Below are positions 1 through 7,209 of a stretch of 64,000 nucleotides of DNA, piece after piece; the first letter of the stretch is position 1; every line of letters begins with the position of its first letter. Source of the DNA: Tenacibaculum sp. SG-28. GTDB taxonomy: Bacteria; Bacteroidota; Bacteroidia; Flavobacteriales; Flavobacteriaceae. The position numbers were made by a program, and so were the translations under genes. The DNA lies in NCBI RefSeq assembly GCF_002954385.1, contig NZ_MQVY01000003.1, positions 83,420-147,419 of the forward strand, in the 5' to 3' direction. The notes beneath the pieces are model-generated. The model made no database searches. It was not told the DNA's origin and saw only the letters and a program-made list of their open reading frames with translations.

Positions 1-16
1 TTATATAGCTAAGTTA

Positions 17-45
17 CAAGGAATATATACAATACCAATTAACAA
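17..45 (-). promoter_or_regulatory. Promoter of a small-RNA unit lying off the left edge
   Basis: On the minus strand the conserved TTTGTTAA (TTG complement at 43-45) lies upstream of TATTCCTTG (complement of 17-25). This is the same arrangement as in the units inside the window, with the -7-like element slightly diverged. Its transcript would end left of base 1. Confidence 0.45.
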
Positions 46-181
46 AAGTTTATCTGAAGTCCCATTTGGAATACTTTTTTGCTACTTAGGAAAAATCAAA
101 ATATTTTTAAAGCACTAGCAAAATAAAACAAGTAAAAAGGATACTCCATCTTAAAGTAATTACCAAAACAGATAGTATAAT

Positions 182-261
182 AAAAAATAAACTCGCATGT
201 AGTATTGCGAGTTTACCTTTAAGGGGAAGACTTATGGGGGATTGTTGTCTTATATATCTAA
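182..261 (-). ncRNA. Predicted small RNA, copy A
   Basis: The minus strand shows TTG (complement of 292-294), 17 bases, then TATTCTTA (complement of 267-274), close to the flavobacterial promoter TTG-N17-20-TAnnTTTG. The predicted transcript starts near 261. It contains a hairpin closed by AGAC/GTCT (228-250) whose loop includes ATCCCCCAT, then CTTCCCCTTAAAGG, and ends in a 9-bp stem AAACTCGCA/TGCGAGTTT (189-214) followed by ATTTTTTATT, which looks like an intrinsic terminator. The ends are estimates from the motifs. No homologous RNA family is recognised by eye. Confidence 0.6.
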
Positions 262-433
262 GTTACTAAGAATACAGAGAACACTAATTAACAAAGGTTT
301 ATCTGAAGATTCATTTGGAATACTTTTTTGCTATTTAGGAAAAAACCACATATTATTAAGGTGATAGCGAAATAAAACTAGTAAAAAAGGTTCGTCTTTA
401 TTAAAGTAATCACCATAACATATATAGGTATAA

Positions 434-516
434 TAAAAAATAAACTCGCATGTAGTATTGCGAGTTTACCTTTAAGGGGAAGACTTACGGGGGGATTGTT
501 GTCTTATAAATTTAAA
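434..516 (-). ncRNA. Predicted small RNA, copy B
   Basis: The promoter-like elements on the minus strand are TTG (complement of 547-549), 17 bases, and TATTTTCG (complement of 522-529), one mismatch from TAnnTTTG. The body is nearly identical to copy A, with a C-rich loop between AGAC and GTCT (481-504), CTTCCCCTTAAAGG, and the terminator-like stem 442-467 followed by ATTTTTTATT. The upstream conserved block (292-345 in the next unit to the left) matches in other copies, so whole units rather than only the RNA appear to have been duplicated. Confidence 0.6.
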
Positions 517-592
517 GATACCGAAAATAAATACTAGTTCCATTAACAAAGGTTTATAGGGATTCCAATATGCTTTCAAAAACAGCCCTGGT

Positions 593-672
593 AAAAAAAC
601 AAACTCGTAACGAGCGTTACGAGTTTTGTATAAGAGGAAGACTTACGGGGGGTATTGTCTTATACGTTAAAA
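593..672 (-). ncRNA. Predicted small RNA, copy C (diverged)
   Basis: This is the most diverged copy. Its terminator stem is a different 12-bp perfect inverted repeat (AAACTCGTAACG at 601-612 and CGTTACGAGTTT at 615-626). The pairing is kept although the bases differ from the other copies, and GTTTTTTT follows on the minus strand. The C-rich loop between AGAC and GTCT (639-660) is kept, as is CTTCCTCTT. The -33-like TTG (complement of 702-704) is present, but the -7 region reads TATTGTTTG with a one-base longer core and shorter spacing, so this promoter is less certain. Confidence 0.5.
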
Positions 673-841
673 ATACTTCAAACAATAAAGCCATAACTAA
701 ACAAAGGTTTACTTGAGCCTTTATTTGGAATACTTTTTAGCTATTTGGGAAAAAACAACATTTTTTAAAGCACTAGCAAAATGAAACCATAAAAAAAAGG
801 ACACTTCATCATAAAGTAATAACCAAAACAGATCGTATACC

Positions 842-921
842 AAATAAATAAACTCGCATGTAGTGTTGCGAGTTTACCTTAAAGGAGAAGACATATGGGA
901 GATATTGTCTAGTATATATGA
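842..921 (-). ncRNA. Predicted small RNA, copy D
   Basis: The best promoter match in the array lies upstream on the minus strand: TTG (complement of 952-954), 17 bases, TATTCTTG (complement of 927-934). The RNA has a hairpin AGACaATAT-CTCCC-ATATGTCT (889-910) exposing CTCCC, then TCTCCTTTAAGG, then the terminator-like stem 850-875 with a T-rich tail. TCTCCTTT resembles the anti-Shine-Dalgarno tail of 16S rRNA (CCUCCUUU). Beyond this copy, 965-1158 holds no further repeat and no gene that I can support. Confidence 0.6.
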
Positions 922-1158
922 GTTACCAAGAATACAAGAAATACCGATTAACAAAAGTTTATAAAATGTAAAACGTAGAACAATACTAAAATCTAAAACC
1001 ATATAAATGACTGTGATTTTCTGTGATAGGTTTTGATAAAATATCAAGAAAGTATTTTAATTAAAGAAACGATACACTCTTCAAATAAATAAAACAATAA
1101 TTATATTATCTAAGCAATGAATAAAAATCCATAATTTAGCATTCTAAATTTCAATTTC

Positions 1159-1893
1159 TTGAGATATTTTATTGAATTTTCATATAACGGAAAAAATTAT
1201 CATGGTTGGCAAATACAACCGAATGCCATTACCATTCAGGAAAAAATCAACAGTGGAATATCCACTATTTTACAAAAAGAGGTTTCCGTTGTAGGCGCAG
1301 GGAGAACAGATACCGGAGTTCATGCCATACAAATGTTTGCCCATTTTGATATTCCAAATGCATTACCCAAAGACTTTTGTTATAAGTTAAATGCAATTTT
1401 ACCAAATGATATTGTAATTCGGGATGTATTCTTAGTTTCTGATGAAGCCCATGCTCGTTTTGACGCAACCAGTAGAAGTTATGAGTATCGAATCTGGCTT
1501 GGAAGAAATCCATTTATGTTAGATACAACCTGGCAAATTCAGTATAAAAATATTAATTTCCACATGATGAATGAAGCGGCAAAAATACTGTATGAATACA
1601 AAGATTTCCAATGCTTTTCAAAAGTAAAAACAGACGTACATACCTTTATATGCTCTGTGAAAAAGGCAGAGTGGAAACTTGACCAAGACTCTCTTATTTT
1701 TTATATTACAGCAGACCGATTTTTAAGAAATATGGTTAGAGCCATTGTAGGTACCTTATTAGATGTTGGTCTAGGAAAAATTAGCTTGGTGAAATTTAGA
1801 GAAATAATAGAAAGTAAAAATAGAAGCAATGCTGGAGCTTCGGTACCTGCGAAAGGTTTATTTTTAACAAACGTAGCATATACATATTTATAG
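1159..1893 (+). CDS. truA: tRNA pseudouridine(38-40) synthase TruA
   Basis: This 244-residue protein isomerises uridines 38-40 of the tRNA anticodon stem to pseudouridine. The family core GRTDTGVHA is at residues 48-56, with the catalytic aspartate at 51. The N-terminus MRYFIEFSYNGKNYHGWQ is typical of the family and dictates the TTG start at 1159, because no in-frame ATG gives a family-length protein. The C-terminal DRFLRNMVRAIVGTL segment is also typical. The stop codon overlaps the GTG of the next gene by one base, so the two are probably cotranscribed. No clear promoter is visible in the AT-rich 965-1158 stretch. Confidence 0.95.
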   Translation: MRYFIEFSYNGKNYHGWQIQPNAITIQEKINSGISTILQKEVSVVGAGRTDTGVHAIQMFAHFDIPNALPKDFCYKLNAILPNDIVIRDVFLVSDEAHARFDATSRSYEYRIWLGRNPFMLDTTWQIQYKNINFHMMNEAAKILYEYKDFQCFSKVKTDVHTFICSVKKAEWKLDQDSLIFYITADRFLRNMVRAIVGTLLDVGLGKISLVKFREIIESKNRSNAGASVPAKGLFLTNVAYTYL

Positions 1894-3656
1894 TGAGTAC
1901 AAAATCAGGAAAAGCATTTGACATAAAAATTTTTTCAAGACTAATGAGTTTTGCAAAAAAGTATAGACTAAAGTTTGGGATAGCTATAGTTTCAACAATT
2001 TTGTTAGCAATTACTGCAGCAGCAGACCCGTACATATTAATTTATACCATAGATAATTTTACAGAAACTAAAAGTCTAAACAATCTTTTTAATAATATTA
2101 TACTACTTTTTGTGGTATTACTTGCACAAGTTCTACTACAATTTTTATTTATTTATTATGCAAACTGGGTTGGTCAGCACATCATTAAGGATTTAAGAGC
2201 AAAAACATTTCGAAAAATACTAGATTTCAAAATGGGGTATTTCGATAACAATTCTGTTGGTAAACTAGTAACAAGAGTTGTTTCTGATATTGAAACTATT
2301 GCTGCTTTTTTTACGCAGGGTGTTTTTATGATTGTTAGTGATATTTTAAAAATGCTTATTGTTACTGTTTTAATGTTCGTCATTAATTGGAAGTTGGCAT
2401 TAATTGCATTAGCTGTTTTACCGATTTTAATCTATGCAACGAAACTTTTTCAAATTGCCATTAAAGCAACATTTCAAGATGTAAGAAATCAAGTAGCGAA
2501 CCTCAATGGTTTTATTCAGGAAAGAGTTACAGGTATGAAAATCGTACAACTTTTTAACCGTGAAAAAATTGAATATGAGAATTTTATTAGCATCAACGAC
2601 AAACATAAAAAAGCACATATTAAAACTGTTTGGTACTACTCGATATTTTTTCCAATTGCTGAAATATTGTCCTCTATTGCTATTGGATTAATTGTTTGGT
2701 TTGGTGGTCTTATGGTCGTGGAAGGCAACAGTATTGAATTGGCTACTATTATCGGTTTTATAAAAATGGCACAAATGCTTTTTCGTCCTCTTCGACAGAT
2801 TGCCGATAAATTTAACCAACTACAAATGGGTATTGTTTCTGGTGAAAGAGTTTTTGCAATAATTGATACAGAAAGTTCCATAACTAAGCATGGTAATAAG
2901 GAAGCAGATACTATAAAAGGAAAAATTTCTTTTGAAGATGTTCATTTTAGCTACATCAAGGGAGACGAAGTATTGAAAGGAATTAACTTTTCCGTAGAAA
3001 AAGGAGAAACTGTTGCTATCGTTGGCGCAACCGGAGCAGGAAAGTCAACGATTATCAATCTAATTAGTAGATTCTACGAAATTGATAGTGGTACTATTAC
3101 GGTAGACGATGTTGAAGTATCTGAGTATAATGTCAATTCGCTTCGAAAAAAAGTAGCAATAGTACTGCAAGATGTCTTTCTATTTTCAGACAGTATCTTA
3201 AATAATATTACTTTAAACAATACTGATATTACTGAGGAGGAAGTAAAAAAAGCTGCCCAACAAATCGGAATTCACGACTTTATAATGACACTTCCTAATG
3301 GATATGATTATAATGTTAAAGAAAGAGGTGCTATGCTCTCCTCTGGGCAAAGACAATTAATTGCCTTTTTAAGAGCCTATGTTAGTAAACCGAGTATTCT
3401 TATTTTAGACGAGGCCACCTCTTCTGTAGATTCGCATGCCGAGCAAATGATTCAGTATGCAACAGACCAAATAACTAAAGATAGAACTTCCATTATTATT
3501 GCGCATAGACTTGCTACAATTCAAAAAGCGGATACCATTATTGTTATGGACAAGGGTACTATCGTTGAAAAAGGAAGTCATAAAGAATTACTTAAAAAAG
3601 AAAACGGATTCTACAAGAATCTTCATGACAAACAATTCAGCAAGGAAATTGTATGA
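1893..3656 (+). CDS. ABC exporter, MsbA/MdlB-like (fused TM and ATPase domains)
   Basis: A 587-residue half-transporter. The N-terminal part has about six hydrophobic segments (ABC_membrane fold). The ATPase has Walker A GATGAGKST near 378-386, signature LSSGQRQ near 481, Walker B ILILDEATS near 501 and the switch histidine in IIIAHRLAT. Such proteins homodimerise in the inner membrane and export lipids, drugs or peptides. The substrate cannot be told from sequence. The start is GTG at 1893, overlapping the truA stop by one base, which implies translational coupling. Confidence 0.92.
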   Translation: MSTKSGKAFDIKIFSRLMSFAKKYRLKFGIAIVSTILLAITAAADPYILIYTIDNFTETKSLNNLFNNIILLFVVLLAQVLLQFLFIYYANWVGQHIIKDLRAKTFRKILDFKMGYFDNNSVGKLVTRVVSDIETIAAFFTQGVFMIVSDILKMLIVTVLMFVINWKLALIALAVLPILIYATKLFQIAIKATFQDVRNQVANLNGFIQERVTGMKIVQLFNREKIEYENFISINDKHKKAHIKTVWYYSIFFPIAEILSSIAIGLIVWFGGLMVVEGNSIELATIIGFIKMAQMLFRPLRQIADKFNQLQMGIVSGERVFAIIDTESSITKHGNKEADTIKGKISFEDVHFSYIKGDEVLKGINFSVEKGETVAIVGATGAGKSTIINLISRFYEIDSGTITVDDVEVSEYNVNSLRKKVAIVLQDVFLFSDSILNNITLNNTDITEEEVKKAAQQIGIHDFIMTLPNGYDYNVKERGAMLSSGQRQLIAFLRAYVSKPSILILDEATSSVDSHAEQMIQYATDQITKDRTSIIIAHRLATIQKADTIIVMDKGTIVEKGSHKELLKKENGFYKNLHDKQFSKEIV

Positions 3657-3662
3657 TAAAAT

Positions 3663-3692
3663 TTGTTAATATCTGCCAAAGTATTACATTTG
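3663..3692 (+). promoter_or_regulatory. Flavobacterial promoter TTG-N19-TACATTTG
   Basis: TTG at 3663-3665, a 19-base spacer and TACATTTG at 3685-3692 match the Bacteroidota consensus TTG...TAnnTTTG. It lies about 30 bases upstream of the lipoprotein ATG at 3722 and just after the ABC exporter stop, so the lipoprotein gene has its own promoter. Confidence 0.7.
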
Positions 3693-3721
3693 TTTTTATT
3701 AACTATTAATTTTTGAAAAAC

Positions 3722-4155
3722 ATGAAAAACTAGTTTTATCTTTAGTGGTAGCTAGCTCTTTATTAGCAACTTCTTGTAAAAATGCAAAAGAAGAAACAAA
3801 AGAAGCCGTTGAAACAGTAAAAGAAGTAACTACTGATGCTGCTGAAGCTACAAGTGAGGCCGTTAAAGAAGCTGCTGATAAAACAGCTGAGGCTGTAGAA
3901 TCTGCCATAGAAGGCATTACGATTCCAAGTTTTGACAACGAAGAAGTGGATACATATTTAAAAGAGTACTCAGCATACGCTAGTGATTATATCGAAGCAA
4001 AAGGAGATGTTGTAAAAAATACTGATCTTGCTAAAAAAGGTGTAGAATTATCTAAAAAAGGAAGCGAAATTGTTAAGAATTTAGATGAGGAAACTGCTAA
4101 AAAATTCAATCAAGTAATGAGTGAAATTCAAGCAAAAATGGCACCTGCCAAATAA
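3722..4155 (+). CDS. Small lipoprotein, alanine/glutamate-rich (apparent frameshift at start)
   Basis: The open frame begins only at a GTG (3745) in the middle of a signal peptide. An ATG at 3722 followed by AAAAA (3725-3729) is out of frame by one base. One more A gives MKKLVLSLVVASSLLATSC, a classic lipoprotein signal with lipobox LATSC. The mature part is a long helical stretch rich in Ala, Glu, Lys and Thr (VKEAADKTAEAVES-like repeats), then a small domain ending QAKMAPAK. Corrected length is 144 residues. The function is unknown; it is probably a periplasm-facing lipoprotein. It is monocistronic, with a promoter upstream and a terminator downstream. Confidence 0.75.
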
Positions 4156-4176
4156 TTTTCACAAAAAAATTTTACA

Positions 4177-4204
4177 AAGAGTCTCTCCTTAGAGACTCTT
4201 TTTT
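4177..4204. terminator. Bidirectional intrinsic terminator
   Basis: A perfect 10-bp stem AAGAGTCTCT/AGAGACTCTT (4177-4186 and 4191-4200) with a CCTT loop is followed by T6 on the plus strand and a T-containing tail on the minus strand. It separates the convergent lipoprotein and dacA genes and ends both. Confidence 0.85.
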
Positions 4205-4985
4205 ATGCCATTGTATCTTCTTGAACCCTTTTCAGCAGGGCATCGGTAGATTCATACAAAACAAAACCGCCATCTTTGATATACGAAATCTCTCCGGTTT
4301 CCTCAGAGACACATAAACAAATAGCATCCGTCTTTTCAGTAACTCCAATTGCAGCGCGATGTCGTAACCCAAATCTTGAGGGAATCTGTGTATTATCGGA
4401 AATAGGTAAAATAACACGAGTGGCAATAATGTAATTATCGCGAATAATAGTTGCTCCGTCGTGCAAAGGGCTATTTTTATAAAATATACTTTGAATTATT
4501 GCCTGATTTAATAAAGCGTTCATGGCATCTCCCGTATTTACTAAAAAATCTAAGTTATTTGTTCTCTCAATGACAATTAATGCTCCTGTTTTGGTTTTAG
4601 ATAATTGCAAGCAAGAATTAATGATTGTTTCCGTATCCATTTCCGAAGTTATTTCAGATTTCAAAAATTTCAACTGGTTTAAAAAGCCGCTACGTGCAGA
4701 AAAATTAGTAGTCCCTATCATTAACAAGAACTTTCTTATTTCTTGCTGAAATACAATTATTAAGGCAATGACACCTCCGGAAAGTAAATATCCTAAAATC
4801 CCACTTAACATCTCCATATGCAATGCTTGTGTGATTTTCCAAATGATAAATATAAATGCAATTCCAATAAAAATATTGATGGCAACAGTTCCTTTTAACA
4901 ACTTATAAATGTAGTATAGCAAGGCAGCTACAAGTATAATATCCAATACATCAAGAAAAGAAAAATCAATAAAACTAAAATCCAT
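4203..4985 (-). CDS. dacA: Diadenylate cyclase, CdaA/DacA type
   Basis: A 260-residue membrane enzyme that makes c-di-AMP from two ATP. The N-terminal 90 residues contain about three transmembrane segments. The DisA_N catalytic domain follows, with DGA at 176-178 (in SPLHDGATI) and RHR at 208-210 (in GLRHRAAIG), both hallmark active-site motifs. It is the last gene of a minus-strand group (LOG protein, folP, small ORF, dacA). I see no CdaR-like regulator next to it, unlike in Firmicutes. Confidence 0.93.
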   Translation of the reverse strand: MDFSFIDFSFLDVLDIILVAALLYYIYKLLKGTVAINIFIGIAFIFIIWKITQALHMEMLSGILGYLLSGGVIALIIVFQQEIRKFLLMIGTTNFSARSGFLNQLKFLKSEITSEMDTETIINSCLQLSKTKTGALIVIERTNNLDFLVNTGDAMNALLNQAIIQSIFYKNSPLHDGATIIRDNYIIATRVILPISDNTQIPSRFGLRHRAAIGVTEKTDAICLCVSEETGEISYIKDGGFVLYESTDALLKRVQEDTMA

Positions 4986-4991
4986 GCAAAA

Positions 4992-5132
4992 TCAGGTATT
5001 TGTGTAAATGTACTCATTTTTAGAAACAAACTTCAACCAAAATGATTCTATCTGCCAAGTATACGACTCCGAAAAAACTCCTAGACCTAACAGGACAATA
5101 GATATTTTTCTTAAAAATATTTTGCGGTTCAT
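4992..5132 (-). CDS. Possible 46-residue membrane-anchored peptide between folP and dacA
   Basis: An ATG at 5132 opens 46 codons ending in TGA 6 bases before the dacA start and begins 15 bases after the folP stop, so the spacing is operon-like. The peptide starts MNRKIFLRKISIVLLGLGVF, with a basic N-terminus then a hydrophobic run, like a signal or single membrane anchor. The rest is aromatic-rich with no known motif. It could be a real small protein or a chance frame. Confidence 0.4.
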   Translation of the reverse strand: MNRKIFLRKISIVLLGLGVFSESYTWQIESFWLKFVSKNEYIYTNT

Positions 5133-5147
5133 TTTTTCAATCCAATT

Positions 5148-5966
5148 TTACAACTGGTTATATAAAGTTACAACTTCCACAGCTTCCTTAACATCATGTA
5201 CACGTAAAATATTAGCCCCATTAAGCACTGCCACAGTATTGGCAACACTGGTGGCATTTAATGCCTCTGCTGCTGTAATGTCTAGGGTTTTATACAGCAT
5301 CGATTTTCTAGAAAGACCAGCCAAAATAGGTACCTCTAGATTTTTAAATAAGTGTAGTTTTCTTAGAAGTTCAAAATTATGGGGAATTGTTTTTCCAAAA
5401 CCGAATCCTACATCGATAATTACATCGGCAACTTGAAGTTTCGATAACTTTTCGATTTGTGTAGAAAAAAAAGAAATCAGTTCTGTAACAACATTGGTAT
5501 ACGTTGGATTTATTTGCATGTTTTGTGGTGTTCCTTTCATGTGCATCAAAATATAAGGAACCTTAAGATGGGAAACGGTAGAGAACATATTTTCATCCAT
5601 ATTCCCACCTGAAATATCATTAATTATAGATGCTCCTACGCCAACCGTTTCAGAAGCTACTTTACTTCTAAATGTATCTACGGATAGTACCGTATTTGAA
5701 AACTCATCCGCTATTAATTTCACTACAGGAACAACTCGTTGTAATTCTTGCTCCTCGGAGACAAAAGACGCTCCAGGACGAGAGGAATATCCTCCTACAT
5801 CAATAAATGTAGCTCCTTCTCGCAGCATTTTTTCGGTTTGTTGCAGTATTTGCTTTGCACTTTTATAGCTACCTCCATCGTAAAAAGAATCTGGCGTTAT
5901 ATTTAAAACCCCCATTACCTTGGGTGTGCTCAAATCAATTAAATTACCGTTACAATTAATCGTCAT
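5148..5966 (-). CDS. folP: Dihydropteroate synthase
   Basis: A 272-residue TIM-barrel enzyme joining p-aminobenzoate to dihydropterin pyrophosphate in folate synthesis. Family signatures are visible: VMGVLNITPDSFYDGG near the N-terminus, FIDVGGYSSRPGA, SVDTFRSKVA, NDISGG, and the C-terminal GLSRKSML pterin/phosphate motif. Its ATG directly follows the stop of the upstream LOG-family gene with no gap, so the two are translationally coupled. Confidence 0.95.
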   Translation of the reverse strand: MTINCNGNLIDLSTPKVMGVLNITPDSFYDGGSYKSAKQILQQTEKMLREGATFIDVGGYSSRPGASFVSEEQELQRVVPVVKLIADEFSNTVLSVDTFRSKVASETVGVGASIINDISGGNMDENMFSTVSHLKVPYILMHMKGTPQNMQINPTYTNVVTELISFFSTQIEKLSKLQVADVIIDVGFGFGKTIPHNFELLRKLHLFKNLEVPILAGLSRKSMLYKTLDITAAEALNATSVANTVAVLNGANILRVHDVKEAVEVVTLYNQL

Positions 5967-6554
5967 TTATCGAACTACTTTATTTATAATATTTACCTTA
6001 TTTGGGCTCTTATACGAATTAATCTTTTTCATTAGGCCAGCTACAGTTTCTTCTGTAAGTACCAGGGCTCTACTTTCTGGTTTTAAAAACCCTTCTGTAA
6101 CCATTAGATCTAATTGTCTTAGCAAAGGGTTAAAAAAACCATTGACATTTAAAAGTCCTACTGGTTTTTGCTCAATTTGAAGCTGTTGTAATGTTAATAC
6201 TTCAAATATTTCATCTAAGGTTCCAAAGCCACCTGGCAAGGTTATGTATGCATCTACAATTTTACTCATTACTACTTTTCTCTCGCTCATGGTTTTGGTT
6301 ACAATAATTTCAGACAGTCCGTCATGAACAACTTCTTCTACCTTTAATAGATCCGGAATAACGCCAACAACTTTTCCTTTTTCAGCCAACATAGTATCTG
6401 CTAGAACTCCCATTAAACCTACTTTTCCACCGCCAAAAACCAACTGTATATTATGTGTCACAAAATATTTACCTAGTGCAACTGCCGCTTCCCCATATAC
6501 CGAATTATAGCCTTTACTGGAGCCACAAAAAACAACTATACTTTTACCTTTCAT
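5967..6554 (-). CDS. LOG-family Rossmann protein (TIGR00730)
   Basis: 195 residues. The motif PGGFGTLDE is at 107-115, with arginine 92 (MSERK) and the GGGKVGLMG phosphate-binding loop at 41-49. This is the signature of LOG-type phosphoribohydrolases, which cleave the N-glycosidic bond of nucleoside 5'-monophosphates. Many bacterial members are named cytokinin-activating enzymes without proof of that role, so I keep the family name. First gene of the minus-strand group running to dacA. Confidence 0.88.
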   Translation of the reverse strand: MKGKSIVVFCGSSKGYNSVYGEAAVALGKYFVTHNIQLVFGGGKVGLMGVLADTMLAEKGKVVGVIPDLLKVEEVVHDGLSEIIVTKTMSERKVVMSKIVDAYITLPGGFGTLDEIFEVLTLQQLQIEQKPVGLLNVNGFFNPLLRQLDLMVTEGFLKPESRALVLTEETVAGLMKKINSYKSPNKVNIINKVVR

Positions 6555-6640
6555 AAAATATCTAACTAAAATATTTAGTAAAAATAAAGGAAAACCTAAT
6601 TGAATTGTTATTTTTACCTTATTATTTCATAAAATTACCA

Positions 6641-7185
6641 ATGGAAAATACCTCAACGCAATACGATTCTGTCATTCATACTTGTAGAAGTTATTCGTTA
6701 AAAAAATGTCAGATTACGGAAGTGCATGGCGAATTTTACGATTGCCGTCGCTAACCGATCAGATTTTTATTAAAGCACAACGAATTAGGCAATTACAAGA
6801 AAATGAAGTACGAAAGGTAAATGAAGGAGAAAAGTCTGAATTTATTGGTATTATCAACTATGCAATAATGGCCCTAATTCAATTAGAGCTGGGCGTCGTA
6901 GAACAACCAGATCTTTCCACCGAGGAAGCTACAACTTTCTACGACAAACACATTAGTACAACCAAAGAATTAATGGAAAACAAAAATCACGATTATGGTG
7001 AAGCATGGAGAGAAATGCGGGTTTCATCTCTTACAGACTTAATTTTACAAAAACTATTGCGGGTTAAACAAATTGAAGACAACCAAGGAAAAACGATCGT
7101 TTCTGAAGGCATAGATGCAAATTACCAAGATATGATTAATTATGCGGTATTTGCACTTATACATCATCAAGAATCTACCCATTAA
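6641..7185 (+). CDS. DUF1599 protein (apparent frameshift near 6691)
   Basis: The uninterrupted frame begins at ATG 6706 (MSDYGSAWRILRLPSL), but the family has about 22 further residues before this. They are encoded from ATG 6641 (MENTSTQYDSVIHTCRS) in another frame. Adding one T to TT at 6691-6692 joins the parts as ...CRSLFVKKMSDYG, the expected family sequence, giving 181 residues. The protein contains two similar halves: DYGSAWRILRLPSLTD (from residue 25 of the corrected protein) and DYGEAWREMRVSSLTD. The function is unknown. It sits directly upstream of the DoxX gene, a common pairing in this phylum. Confidence 0.8.
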
Positions 7186-7209
7186 TTAATTCTAAAACAC
7201 CCCTTTTTT

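Larger units (their letters stand above)
1..963 (-). repeat. Tandem array of about 250-bp units encoding small RNAs
   Basis: Four repeat units, with a partial fifth at each end of the pattern, follow each other with spacings of about 253, 159 and 249 bases. Each unit carries a hairpin (189-214, 442-467, 601-626, 850-875), a second inverted repeat AGAC...GTCT just beyond it, a block around TTAACAAAGGTTTA (41-53, 289-301, 543-555, 698-710, 947-961), and in three units a further conserved block around ATTTGGAATACTTTTT. On the minus strand the order is conserved block, promoter-like motif, short transcript, hairpin with T-rich tail. The array begins at base 1 inside a unit, so it continues to the left. 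No protein is conserved across the units. Confidence 0.8.

Noticed and set aside
233..268. Tiny plus-strand frame MGDCCLIYLSY with an upstream AAGGGG in unit 1 of the array
   Set aside because: The ATG is lost in two other units and the frame ends after MGDIV in the last one, so no peptide is conserved; the minus-strand RNA reading explains the region better.
1..963. CRISPR array
   Set aside because: Units are about 250 bases with diverged long repeats; there are no short identical direct repeats with unique spacers and no cas genes.
5008..5436. 142-codon plus-strand frame over folP
   Set aside because: Lies antisense to a clear dihydropteroate synthase gene and has no recognisable motif.
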